This document shows positions 47,401-54,941 of a stretch of DNA of 64,000 nt, piece after piece (the stretch's first letter is position 1; every line of letters begins with the position of its first letter). Made by a program: the position numbers and the translations under genes. The notes below the pieces were generated by a model. It made no database searches and was not told the origin of the DNA. It saw only the letters and a program-made list of their open reading frames with translations. The DNA comes from Gonatopus flavifemur (Eukaryota; Arthropoda; Insecta; Hymenoptera; Dryinidae). The stretch spans positions 62,001-126,000 of the forward strand of contig JAFFJZ010000104.1 of assembly GCA_018340375.1 (NCBI GenBank), written 5' to 3'.

Positions 47401-49951
47401 TAATTTCGATGGACTGAAATGTTTTGTGCTTGTAACATACATAATTCCACACTATTTCAAATGCCTGACAAAACCGACTAGACAATTTTCTGTCAAGATT
47501 TGGTCGTTTCTTGTCTCTGACTTGACGTTTTCTGACAAGACCAGACAGGATTTTTACCAGGATCTTGGAGGTTTTTTTTAGTTATATGTCCCACTTCTAT
47601 GAGTCTTTCGACTGATGTGGGGCAAAACACGTCAAGTGTTCCCACCTCGAAAATTTTCACCCCTCAATCTTTCTGAAATTCCACTGAGTACTGTAGTACT
47701 AGTTAGTGACTTCCAATCCTATAAAGGATTTTGCTCTAGTACCTTTGGTTATCTTCATGAAATTTTGACTGCGATCATACGTTAGATTGATAGTAGCCTG
47801 GTTTCATTTTCGTCCTGATTCGTTGGAAGGAACAGGATTTGTAAGGACGTGCGTGATCGGTAATTTTAATATTTGCTCTCTGAATCCCAATCAGTGAAAA
47901 CTCTGCCAACTGATAGGCACAAAGCTTGCTCGTTTCTGTTCAAGTAGTATCCGAACGTATTATATATATGCATTTTGATTATTGAGTACAGTTTTTAGGT
48001 GAAAATATGCTCGAATGCTACTTGAACAGAAACGAGGAAGCTTTGTGCCTATCAGTTAGCAGAGTTTTTTAGATTCCGTACGACATTCTCTAGATATTTT
48101 CATGTACTATGAGGAAAATTTTATTTTTTCATTGCAGGATTAAAATCACTGAAGACATCTTGTAAGCTTTTTTTTAAAAACCCGTGTTTTTGACAGCAGT
48201 CGAATGTCGCCATTTTGTAATAATTGCAGCTAATACACAAATAACTATTTGTACCTTAATACATGTACACTTGAACCTCGCGATAAAGATGTTCCTCCTC
48301 TCACTTCAATGCAAATAAAAACCGTTCGATTGAGAAAGAAGAAGAGCTGTGTTATCTCGAGGTTTAAGTGTATAAACATATAATCAACTTTGTTTTATCA
48401 ATAATTTACTTTTGCCCATCCACAAATTTCATGAAAAAATAGTCCATTCCGAACTGTATACACTAGCTAGCATAAAGCCTTAAGGCCAACGCGTAGACCT
48501 TAGGATTCCTACATTTTTTTAGTCAAAATACTTGGAGGTAATTGAACAACGGGAAATTAATCAACCAGTTAGACTTTCTTTTAGTACGGAAGGAAGTCTG
48601 ACTGGTTGATTTTCTTCATTTTATTAAATTACCCCCGAATATTTTGGATGGAGAGTAAGAGAGATGTAGTAACTTCAGGGTCAACAGGATGCTCTTAAGT
48701 AGGCTCATGTCAGAGATGAGCCCATACACTTGAAAAATTAATCATATTAAATATAATCAACCCACTGAGCATTTCCGTTAGAACCTCGCATTAACGGGAT
48801 ACTAGCGACGGTAACGAATCTCTCTTTCTATCGTATGGGTGTGTCCTTTTCTAACCAACGTACTCGGTCGGTAACCGCTAGTAACCCCTTAACATTGCAG
48901 AGATATTGATACAATGTTGAAAGTATCTGTTATTCAATTTACAAATACAATATTACAAATGTAACTTACAGAAAGATCGTTGAAACATTACTTGACAACG
49001 TAACATCGCTTTAATTCACTTTTAATTAGATTTTATAATATTGCTATTGTAATTTTCATAACAGGTACTTTCAAGATCACATTAATATCGCTGCAATGTT
49101 AATGCAAGGTTCTAACGGAAATGCTCAGTGGGAATGATTCTTCTGCGTGGCTTGAATTGTGTTTCAAACGATATAGAATGCAATTCTTTAAGAGGATACG
49201 AGAGTTACCATTGGAACAAGTTTTCTTGCACCAAAATACTTCAAACTGGAGTCATGAGAAAAATCTGAAATTGTCAGGGATGATTCTTTGAGACATGATC
49301 TAGGTCTGCACAGAGCCCAAATTTTCAATTTCGAACATGAAATTAAAAAAAAAGAAAAATAAAGAAGTCTCAAATCTCTAAGAAAAAGAGAAAGAAAAAG
49401 AGATTCTCAAAGAGGTTGAGATTCAGTCTCAAAGAATCATCCCTGAAAATTTCAGATTTTATTCATGGCTTCGGTTTTCAGTATTTTGGTGCAAGAAAAC
49501 TCGCTCCGATAGTAATTCTGGTATCCTCTTAATTGCTCTTTTCAAAATAATACAATGACCCACCCAGCACATAATATTACAGTTAATATTATAATACTAT
49601 TAATGTGTTGTTGAATTGATGTTTTTTCTCAGTAGTTGAAACTTATCTCACAGTATGCCGGAATTCAATTCCAAGTTGATATTTTGTGATCTGTTAAACT
49701 GCATGACTCTTCTCATTATCAAAAAATTAATTTGGAGTAATTTATGTAAGATGTATAATCATGAGGATGATACGTGATATGCACTGATTTCAAATTACAG
49801 GTAATTGGATCCTATTACAGGAGACTTAACAGAAATACAAGAACACGAGTCATTGCTGGACCCAGTCACTGGGTTGAGAACTGCTGTAGATGAGGAAGCA
49901 ATTGTGAACAATGATACTGGTACCCAAAATAATGACGATTCTCACAATTAA
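35471..49951 (+). CDS. Putative BEN-domain gene, six coding exons, one premature TGA
   Basis: Exons: 35471-35696, 36542-36678, 38317-38659, 39345-39445, 41635-41824, 49821-49951. Each has GT/AG borders and every joint keeps frame (exit phases 1,0,1,0,1). Exon 1 encodes RYNDDGVEQNIQV, IKHLKPTTITDFDPDKLYKV and YYYAYVLRIAG, a module I know from arthropod BEN-domain proteins. Exon 2 is basic (KKRPRKVKKNF). Exon 3 is Asn/Ser-rich and exon 4 ends in LEIINDE. Exon 5 (VNLGCNFKCHIAAWN, ILKGVFKD) resembles a BEN domain, a DNA/chromatin-binding fold. Exon 6 is an acidic tail ending at a TAA. A TGA at 35510-35512 (CGA to TGA possible) interrupts codon 14. An alternative last acceptor at 49800 gives a 9-residue tail. 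Poly(A)-like AATAAA lies near 49994. Confidence 0.62.
35850..35933. mobile_element. CCCA-ended MITE, 84 bp
   Basis: CCCACATAGCACTGAAAGTT and complement CCCACATAGCATGAAAGTTT, flanked by GA on both sides. It lies in intron 1 of the BEN-type gene. Confidence 0.78.
37033..37166. mobile_element. PIF/Harbinger-like MITE (134 bp)
   Basis: Nearly perfect ~33-bp TIRs starting GGCCGGAGACTCATGCTAGC, with TTA at 37030-37032 and 37167-37169. It is unusually well conserved, so probably young. Confidence 0.88.
37469..37696. mobile_element. CCCA-ended fold-back MITE, 228 bp
   Basis: Ends CCCAGATAACACACGAAGAA and (complement) CCCAGAGAACACACGAAGAA. The arms pair almost perfectly for about 75 bp. Confidence 0.88.
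38740..38941. other. Intron sequence, no feature
   Basis: Part of the intron between the exons ending 38659 and starting 39345. At 38942 a CCACACAGCACAAAG motif resembles a CCCA-type end, but no partner was found. Confidence 0.3.
39076..39296. mobile_element. Fold-back MITE with a second MITE nested inside
   Basis: The outer arms GTCGTTCACACATTACGTCAC and (complement) ATCGTCCATATATTACGTCAC each continue to CTGTAT. The inner element, 39142-39249 (108 bp), has ends CCCATACAGCACA and CCCACGCAGCACA and is flanked by AA on both sides. Confidence 0.75.
39646..39850. mobile_element. Fold-back MITE (~205 bp)
   Basis: GGTCCCAATGTGGAGGATTA pairs with complement GGTCTCAGTGTGGAGGATAA. The arms extend about 60 bp through ATATGCCAACAG and GACTACATA. 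Confidence 0.82.
39888..40455. mobile_element. TA-flanked palindromic MITE, CAGGGTGTCCCA ends
   Basis: TA at 39886-39887 and 40456-40457. The ends are CAGGGTGTCCCA(G/T)AAAACA. The arms of about 250 bp are nearly identical inverted copies. The ends resemble those of the autonomous-type element at 60301-62335 (CAGGGCGTCCCA), which suggests a related mobiliser. Confidence 0.88.
40692..41378. mobile_element. CCCA-ended element rich in TTACGTAAC repeats (~690 bp)
   Basis: Ends CCCAGTGAACACAGTTACGT and (complement) CTCAGTGAACACGGTATGTA, flanked by TT on both sides. The interior has many copies of ACGTAAC / GTTACGTA. It also has a ~59-bp tandem triplication (41184-41360, core CGTAACAGAGTTATGTAACT). 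Confidence 0.8.
41872..42142. mobile_element. CCCAGACAGC MITE, copy 1
   Basis: Ends CCCAGACAGCAAAAATGATC and (complement) CCCTGACAGCAAAAGAGTCC, with TT on both sides. The interior is rich in AATGAATTCAATATGAATTC palindromes. Copies 2 and 3 are at 43004 and 45985. Confidence 0.88.
42268..42362. repeat. (TGTCTG)n microsatellite
   Basis: About 15 hexamers, TGTCTG/CTGTGT, in the last intron of the BEN-type gene. Length a multiple of three creates spurious open frames in all three phases. Confidence 0.97.
42430..42707. mobile_element. Repeat family with ACTCTGCCAACTGATAGGC arms, copy 1
   Basis: Nearly identical to 47803-48070. The inner part (42530-42706) is a fold-back: AACTCTGCCAACTGATAGGC pairs with its complement, followed by AAAGCTTGCTCGTTTCTGT on each arm. 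Confidence 0.9.
42706..42825. repeat. 120-bp hairpin with long near-perfect stem
   Basis: TTCCGCACGGCGTTTTAAACG pairs with its exact complement. The stem extends outward through CAGAAGAG and ACATAATTTT to the flanks, ~50 bp per arm with few mismatches. Confidence 0.88.
43004..43275. mobile_element. CCCAGACAGC MITE, copy 2
   Basis: Ends CCCAAACAGAAAAAATTACT and (complement) CCCATACAGCAAAAGAGTCC. The interior matches copies 1 and 3, including GACTTCTTATGAGCTC and GGGAGCTCTTTGCAGG. Confidence 0.85.
43666..43995 (-). mobile_element. hAT-type MITE, copy A (330 bp)
   Basis: Ends CAGGCCCCTCCGACTCA and its complement GTCGGAGGGGCCTG. A perfect 8-bp target duplication GTACCGAC flanks it at 43658-43665 and 43996-44003. 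It is the same length as, and nearly identical to, copy B in opposite orientation. The open frame running through it is not a gene. Confidence 0.93.
44021..44350 (+). mobile_element. hAT-type MITE, copy B (330 bp)
   Basis: Same ends as copy A, with a perfect 8-bp target duplication GTATGTAT at 44013-44020 and 44351-44358. It is separated from copy A by 25 bp and inverted, making a ~690-bp near-perfect palindrome. Confidence 0.93.
44604..45154. other. Intron sequence, no clear feature
   Basis: GAAACGTT / AACGTTCC motifs recur, but I could not define an element boundary. Confidence 0.3.
45155..45274. mobile_element. Probable CCCA-ended MITE, degenerate
   Basis: CCCACATAATACGA and (complement) CCCACACAGCATCC at the ends, about 120 bp. 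Flanks do not show a convincing duplication. Confidence 0.5.
45475..45580. repeat. Small fold-back MITE
   Basis: ATGGTGCGACCTTTCAATAA pairs with complement ATAGTCCGATCTCCCAACAA. It is related to 35041-35142. Confidence 0.68.
45746..46275. mobile_element. TTAA-flanked fold-back MITE with nested MITE copy 3
   Basis: TTAA at 45742-45745 and 46276-46279. The ends are CGGGATACCAGCGACC and (complement) CGGGATACCA, where the right arm is split after AGCGACC by the 281-bp CCCAGACAGC MITE (45985-46265, TG on both sides). The core 45788-45932 is a ~145-bp near-perfect hairpin (CAATAAAATCAAAATATCGC). Confidence 0.82.
46276..46798. other. Intron sequence
   Basis: Contains a CCCACACAGCACAACC motif at 46460 with no detectable partner end. 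Otherwise no feature. Confidence 0.3.
46799..47039. mobile_element. Fold-back MITE (~240 bp), CACGGAAAA end
   Basis: The ~75-bp arms share AGGATGACAATGCATCGCTT and GAGTCTTTGAATGGAAATTT. The left terminus CACGGAAAAAA resembles that of 54215-54421. Confidence 0.85.
47040..47802. other. Intron sequence, no feature recognised
   Basis: TGACAAGA-type motifs recur around 47465-47545 (GACAAAACC, TGTCAAGATT, TGACAAGACC), but I could not define a unit. Confidence 0.3.
47803..48070. mobile_element. Repeat family with ACTCTGCCAACTGATAGGC arms, copy 2
   Basis: Second copy of 42430-42707, about 95% identical by eye and in the same orientation. Confidence 0.9.
48267..48370. repeat. Short MITE with ACACTTGAACCTCG ends
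   Basis: ACACTTGAACCTCGCGATAA pairs with complement ACACTTAAACCTCGAGATAA. About 104 bp. Confidence 0.75.
48524..48646. repeat. Fold-back repeat (~123 bp)
   Basis: AAATCAACCAGTCAGACTTC (complement of right) pairs with AAATTAATCAACCAGTTAGA on the left, with outer pairing CAAAATACTTGGAGGTAAT. Confidence 0.7.
48761..49132. mobile_element. CCCA-ended fold-back containing a clean TTAA insertion
   Basis: Ends CCCACTGAGCATTTCCGTTA on both arms, with AA on both sides. The right arm reads GCATTAACATTGCAG without interruption. The left arm carries a 94-bp insertion at exactly this TTAA, with the TTAA doubled. Confidence 0.92.
48795..48888. mobile_element. 94-bp TTAA MITE nested in 48761-49132
   Basis: Ends CGGGATACTAGCGACGGTAA and (complement) GGGGTTACTAGCGGTTACCG. 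TTAA at 48791-48794 and 48889-48892. It is related to the ends of 45746-46275. Confidence 0.9.
49192..49528. mobile_element. TTAA-flanked fold-back MITE (337 bp)
   Basis: TTAA at 49188-49191 and 49529-49532. Ends GAGGATACGAGAGTTACC and (complement) GAGGATACCAGAATTACT. The ~100-bp arms share TTTTCTTGCACCAAAATACT. Confidence 0.87.
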
Positions 49952-50276
49952 GCATCTCATTCATGAGATAGACAAAGACTGATGGAAGAAGTAAATAAAT
50001 GTGCCTACAGATTCCATTGTGATATAAGTACATTGAGCCGAAACAATATTGGTGATATATATTGCAAAATTCTTTATTCCACGTACCTTATGTAAATTTT
50101 TATCAATATTAGTATATTATTGGATTTCCATAACAAATGTTTTTGTTTGTTTTAAAATATTGAAAGGATATGCAAAAGTTTTGTTTCACGAAAGTGTCCA
50201 GAGTATTGAAAAGTATTGATTCATAAATCAACAAGAATGAATACTTGGTAGTACCATTATATTTTTTCTTGATGCA
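49952..50276. other. Probable 3' UTR/flank of BEN-type gene
   Basis: AATAAA at about 49994 lies 43 bp after the stop. No other feature. Confidence 0.35.
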
Positions 50277-50527
50277 TTGCCATGTTGAGCCAAAAGACCG
50301 TATGTCACAAAATTTTTCTTCTGTTTTTTTATATATTTATATTCGAATACGTCTGTTACATGTATTCCAATTCAAAAAATTTTCACAGTATTGGAAAGTT
50401 ATTAGAAAAAACTGATTGAGAAATACTGACGTTTGTATCATTCAACATATTATACAAGTTTAAATAGAATCGTCGATCCCTCGGAACTTCGAAATTTTGA
50501 CATACGGCCGTTTGGCTTAGGATGGCA
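50277..50527. mobile_element. Fold-back MITE (~250 bp)
   Basis: ATTGCCATGTTGAGCCAAAA pairs with complement ATTGCCATCCTAAGCCAAAC, continuing to CCGTATGTCA. Confidence 0.72.
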
Positions 50528-51375
50528 ATATAATTTTCCTCTATAATATTGATTTCTTCAGAATAATGAATAATCAATAATATAAAAGAAATGTGCAATT
50601 CATTTTATGTTTATATTCTCAATACGGTCTAATGATATTAATTTCGCCTTGAAATTTAAAATCGAAAACCAATATGATTTGAATCATTACGTATTTTTAT
50701 TCTTTCTCTGTTCGTTTTTACATTATTCAGTTGGTTTTACAAACTAATTTTCATTTGAAAAAAAATTCCTCGATATTGAAATTAGTTTTATGTAACACAA
50801 ATTTTTTATTTGGAGTGTGTACGTGAATTTGTGAAAATATTCTAATATAATATTGTTTGAAATACGTTTTATTTTTGTTAAGAATGAAATAAAAAGATTC
50901 TATGTGACAATATGGAGAAACATTTTTTGTTCATCCATAAATACATTATGGAATATTGTATGTTTTGAGAATAATCATGGAGACTCGAGGGCGGTACATT
51001 CTTTATTTTTTGACATATCATTTTTCTGCCTATGATGACAAAATTTTCATCCGGTTTTGTCCAGAACTCCTACACTGAGATATCCCCATATCCTTTCGAG
51101 AATGGCCATAAATTTTCTTAATACTTTCTTTTTGGAATTTCCAGACTACGTTCGTCGAGTGTACACCTAACCAAGCATTCCTCGTTTTCAATTTAATAAA
51201 AAATGATTCCGGCATTCCATGTAAATCCTTGTAAGAATTTCATCAGTCTGAATGGAGTTCTTGAAATAAAAAACCGTCGACGTTTGATTCAAATGTCTTA
51301 CCTAACGGAAATCACAATTTTGCTTGGCATTTCAAACAAAGCTGTTATACCATACATATGAACTATTAAAACCAT
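50528..51375. other. Unannotated AT-rich stretch
   Basis: No gene or repeat recognised. Confidence 0.3.
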
Positions 51376-51484
51376 CCCAGATAGCATACAGTTCTTCGAT
51401 GAATTCTTAAAGATTCGAGGACTCAAGAATTCCAATGATGCTCTTGAAGAACAATTCTTCACAAACCAGTGCTGCTAGAATGGA

Positions 51485-51816
51485 CCCAGACAAAAATTCC
51501 CGGGCGGGTGGGATTCCCAAATTCGCATGTGGACTCAGGTCCCGCCCGGGACCAGCCGGGCCCTGCCTGGAACCCCTGTGATTCCCGCTCGGGACCAGCC
51601 GGGTCCTGCCTGGAACCCCTGTGATTCCCGCTCGGGGCCCGTCAGGTGCCCGCCCGGGACCCGCCTGGGGGTGCCCCGCGCGGCAACCACAGGGATTCCA
51701 GGCAGGACCCGACTGGTCCCGGGCAGGACGTGGCCAGGACATGGCGGGTCCCGGCCAGGAACCTGAGTCCACATGCGAATTTGGGAATCCCGCCCATCCG
51801 GGAATTTTTGTCTAGG
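51485..51816. mobile_element. GC-rich nested MITE with 43-bp tandem units
   Basis: Ends CCCAGACAAAAATTCCCGG and (complement) CCTAGACAAAAATTCCCGG. The outer arm shows the empty site, giving a 2-bp GA duplication. The interior (51538-51765) is strikingly GC-rich, with about 2.5 tandem 43-bp units containing GGGACCAGCCGGGTCCTGCC. Open frames here are Pro/Gly/Arg-rich shadows on both strands. Confidence 0.85.
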
Positions 51817-51819
51817 GAG

Positions 51820-51944
51820 GGCGAGGACCGTCGAGGCTACCCCCTCTCCGTCACACAAACGTACACAAAATATGATTGTGTGCGACACAATCAAACTTGT
51901 ATACGTACGTGTAACGGAGAGGGGGTAGCCTCGACGGTTCTCGC
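51820..51944. repeat. Nested hairpin, GTCGAGGCTACCCCCTCTCC arms
   Basis: ACCGTCGAGGCTACCCCCTC pairs perfectly with the right arm over about 30 bp. It lies inside the left arm of 51376-52274. Confidence 0.82.
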
Positions 51945-52275
51945 CTTAGAGCATATACTATTGAAGCGAGCATTACATATCTAAACAGTGTTGCAACATG
52001 GTCTCGACTTAGCGGACAGAGAGGACAATACAAGTCGGGAGGATCTCTTTTCCTACTTACAGTTGATTGATTGTAACAGTGGAATCCGTGACACATTCCG
52101 TTGGAGCAGCCAATAAAGATGGACTAGAAAGAGAGATCATCCCAACTTCTATACCTGTTCCACTCAACATAGCGTGGACCACTTTTTTGGTTGAATGCTC
52201 GGTCCAGTAGTATATGCTCTAAGGTCCTCGCCCTCCATTCTAGCAGCACTGTCACAAACCTTGTGCTACCTGGGA

Positions 52276-52406
52276 TCAGCAATGCCAATAAAATTATGAT
52301 ACGCAATGCTGATTGGTCAGTTCTCTTGGATTAACCAATCATATCGTCGATTTTATCAGAATTTACCAATCAACGCCATGTATCATAATTTTATTGGCAA
52401 CGCTGT
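52276..52406. repeat. Fold-back MITE (~131 bp)
   Basis: GCCAATAAAATTATGATACG pairs with complement GCCAATAAAATTATGATACA. It abuts the previous element. Confidence 0.83.
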
Positions 52407-52432
52407 CTGAGAAGGATTTAGGAAGGGTGCTG

Positions 52433-52500
52433 AAACAAGTTTCGACCAATCAAAAAATTAGGAGAAAAATTTTGAATTTTTTGATTGGTCGAAACTTGTT
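52433..52500. repeat. Near-perfect 68-bp hairpin
   Basis: AACAAGTTTCGACCAATCAA pairs exactly with its complement across a short A/T loop. Confidence 0.88.
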
Positions 52501-52556
52501 CCTGTTCCTGCTGGGAGCATGGTAAAGACGGAAAAGGGATCAGGGCACAGTTTATA

Positions 52557-52798
52557 CTATGGAGGAAGAAGTAACAGGAGGGAGCATAGTGGTGGTGGGG
52601 TGAAGCCAAGTTTGGTGTCTCTTCGTGTATGCCACCATATTGGTAATATGTGTACATACGTAACTAACACATTGAAGTGCACTCAATACATTCTCAGTCT
52701 GGTGTCTCTTTTGAAGGATAATGGCGGACACTTCCGGCTTCAAGAAATCTTACCCCTTCCACTACTACGCTCCCTCCTGTTCTTGTTCCTCCATGGTT
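52557..52798. repeat. Fold-back MITE (~240 bp)
   Basis: CTATGGAGGAAGAAGTAACA and (complement) CCATGGAGGAACAAGAACAG, with GGAGGGAGC on both arms. Confidence 0.75.
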
Positions 52799-52805
52799 GA
52801 TTCAG

Positions 52806-53265
52806 TTACCTCACTTCTCGTCGGTGAGGGTCCACCATTGAACTCTATACATACTGCAATGAGCACTTCCCGGATTGGCGCGGTCAGAGTGATATAGTTT
52901 ATTACATGAGCAAGACAGAGTACGAGGTTCCCAATTTTTTTCCTATCTCTCTCTAAACTGCATTCGTTAGGAACAGATACCATGCACCCAACGTATGATC
53001 TCTCTCTCTGACCGGTCGAAACTATAGAAAAAGCAAAGAGTGCTTATTCTAGTATAATATTAAGTTCAATGGCGTCCACAAGTTTCAAATGTGCGTGTGT
53101 GAGTTTCTCTGGCCAAGAACATAGCCGCCGATCACATGATCATGCGCAATAGACAAAATTTGGATATGGAGCATGATCACGTGATCGGTCGTCATTTTCT
53201 TGGCTGGAGAAAATCACACACGCACATTCAAAACTTGTGGATGCTCACCGACTAGAAGTGAGGTA
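52806..53265. mobile_element. Fold-back element with nested fold-back
   Basis: Outer arms TTACCTCACTTCTCGTCGGT and (complement) TTACCTCACTTCTAGTCGGT. Inside, 53077-53243 is a second inverted repeat (CACAAGTTTCAAATGTGCGT, CCGATCACATGATCATGC). Confidence 0.75.
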
Positions 53266-53519
53266 ATTGTATAAACTTTGATCAGATCGCCATATTAGTT
53301 GAAAACATTGCTCTCTCTCTCTCTCTCTCGGTAGAGTGTTATAAGCCCGAATTCCCGTAAGCCCGAATTTTTCGGACTCGAGCCGAATACTCAATCTATC
53401 TTTGGTGTGTATCAGAGCTGCAAAATTGACTCCGAGTTTTTTTCTCCTACTGGTCATTCTTTTTAATCGAACTTCATGAGAATCCATGAGGAAGAAGAGC
53501 CAATCTGGCAGCTCTGGCA
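53266..53519. other. Unannotated; (CT)n at 53311-53328
   Basis: A short CT microsatellite and a repeated AAGCCCGAATT motif (53344, 53359). The 98-codon minus frame 53245-53541 has no recognised motif. Confidence 0.35.
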
Positions 53520-53644
53520 GTTTTATGACCAGCGTTTCCACTTTCCCCTTTTTCTCACGGAATCACCCAATCACGCTACCTTATTAACTGGAATGACGAA
53601 AAAGAAGAAGTCAAAAGGGGGAATGTGGAAACACTGCTTATGAC
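53520..53644. repeat. Fold-back repeat (~125 bp)
   Basis: TTATGACCAGCGTTTCCACT pairs with complement GTCATAAGCAGTGTTTCCAC. Confidence 0.65.
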
Positions 53645-54214
53645 ATCGTATCCTTTCTCTTTCTTTCTCTCTCTCTCTCATCTATGATCAATGTCTTCAT
53701 TATGCCAACCAAAATGGCGACCCACTGATTCCCCTTTCGCCTATACCGAGACATTCCTCGTCTGAATTGGAGCTTTAGGCATCATCAAGAGTATTCTTAG
53801 ATCCATGATTAAAACAGATCCAGATTTTGGAATTAATTAAAAAATTCTTCAATAAAACATTGAATCTCATTTATTTATTACTTCAATATAGGTTTTAATG
53901 CAATTTTGGTTTGACATGAAAAATAGTTATATTGGTTTTTCACGTTTCAGATACTTTTTCGTGATGTTTCCATCACTTTCATAACAATGCGTCACTTTCT
54001 CTTCTGACACTCTTCCTGAAGAGTAACTTCACATACGCTTAAATTGTTTCAATACCCTCCCCAAATACTTTCCGAACCAGCTCCAGTCACTTTTCATATA
54101 CGTTCCTTATACTTTTCCGTTACGTTTTCAGTCGCGCTTTATTCACTCTTATGATCCGCTTCCATTTTCACCAGGGATCATGCGAATGAGATACCAGAAA
54201 AACCATTGATCTCA
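53645..54214. other. Unannotated stretch
   Basis: A (TCTC)-rich run near 53650-53680. No gene recognised. Confidence 0.3.
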
Positions 54215-54421
54215 CACGGAAAAAATGTATGATTATTTCAACTGACCGTATCGCTGTGTTTGGCTCACCTCAAACTTATGGTTGCCTGAACCAGAATTTT
54301 GATTGTGGCAAACAGATAGTTGACAACATTAACTAAATTTCTGGTTCAGGCAACCATAAGTTTGTGGTGAGCCAAATACAGCCATACAGTTGGTTGAAAC
54401 AACCGTACAATTCTTTCCGTG
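54215..54421. mobile_element. Fold-back MITE (~207 bp), CACGGAAA ends
   Basis: Both ends read CACGGAAA on their own strand. The ~90-bp arms share CACAAACTTATGGTTGCCTG / CTTATGGTTGCCTGAACCAG. Confidence 0.85.
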
Positions 54422-54647
54422 CACTTGGGCGTAATTCCATTCTCAAAGCTACTCTCTCCAAGGCCACTCTCATTGCTGAAACACCAATAACAATCAGTCG
54501 CATGACAAAATACCTTTTTCAAACCATTGGCGTGTCAGGGATCATTTGGGTCATTCATGCACCCGAACTCTTGCCTCCTTTTACTAACCTTACAAATTTT
54601 CATCAACTGAATAAAACGATGATAAAATATTCGATTACAATAACTCG

Positions 54648-54905
54648 ATACAACATCTCCCAATTTATATTCATCCCGGACGAGAAGCGCAACAATAAGA
54701 ATGACCCAAATTCATTTTTTGGGAGAATTGGATTTAGTTTAGGTAATGATACGTTTTGGAAGACAAACCGTTTCGTTAGATACAATGAAAAAACATTTGA
54801 AAATCGTGAAACATCGTTCACGATTTTCAATTCTTTTTACTTGGGGCGCTTCTCGTCTGGAAACGTTATAATATGGGAAATATTATTGTATCGAGTCATT
54901 ATTGC
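54648..54905. mobile_element. Fold-back MITE (~258 bp)
   Basis: AATAACTCGATACAACATCT pairs with complement AATAATGACTCGATACAATA, and GACGAGAAGCGC recurs on both arms. An open frame of 181 codons through 54364-54909 spans this and the preceding MITE and is not a gene. Confidence 0.72.
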
Positions 54906-54941
54906 CTAATATTTCATCTTTGTTTTGTGGAATTTGTAAAA

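Larger units (their letters stand above)
51376..52274. mobile_element. CCCA-ended fold-back with two nested fold-backs
   Basis: Ends CCCAGATAGCATACA and (complement) CCCAGGTAGCACAAG, flanked by AT on both sides. The right arm (52187-52262) reads AGTGCTGCTAGAATGGAGGG then CGAGGACCTTAGAGCATATAC on the complement. The left arm contains the same words split by a GC-rich element (51485-51816) and a second hairpin (51820-51944). Confidence 0.82.

Noticed and set aside
51407..51984. Long Pro/Gly/Arg-rich frames on both strands
   Set aside because: GC-rich 43-bp tandem repeats suppress stop codons. Frames overlap on both strands and cross MITE borders.
54364..54909. 181-codon plus-strand frame
   Set aside because: It spans the end of one fold-back MITE and all of another. 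The inverted arms explain its sequence, and no motif is present.
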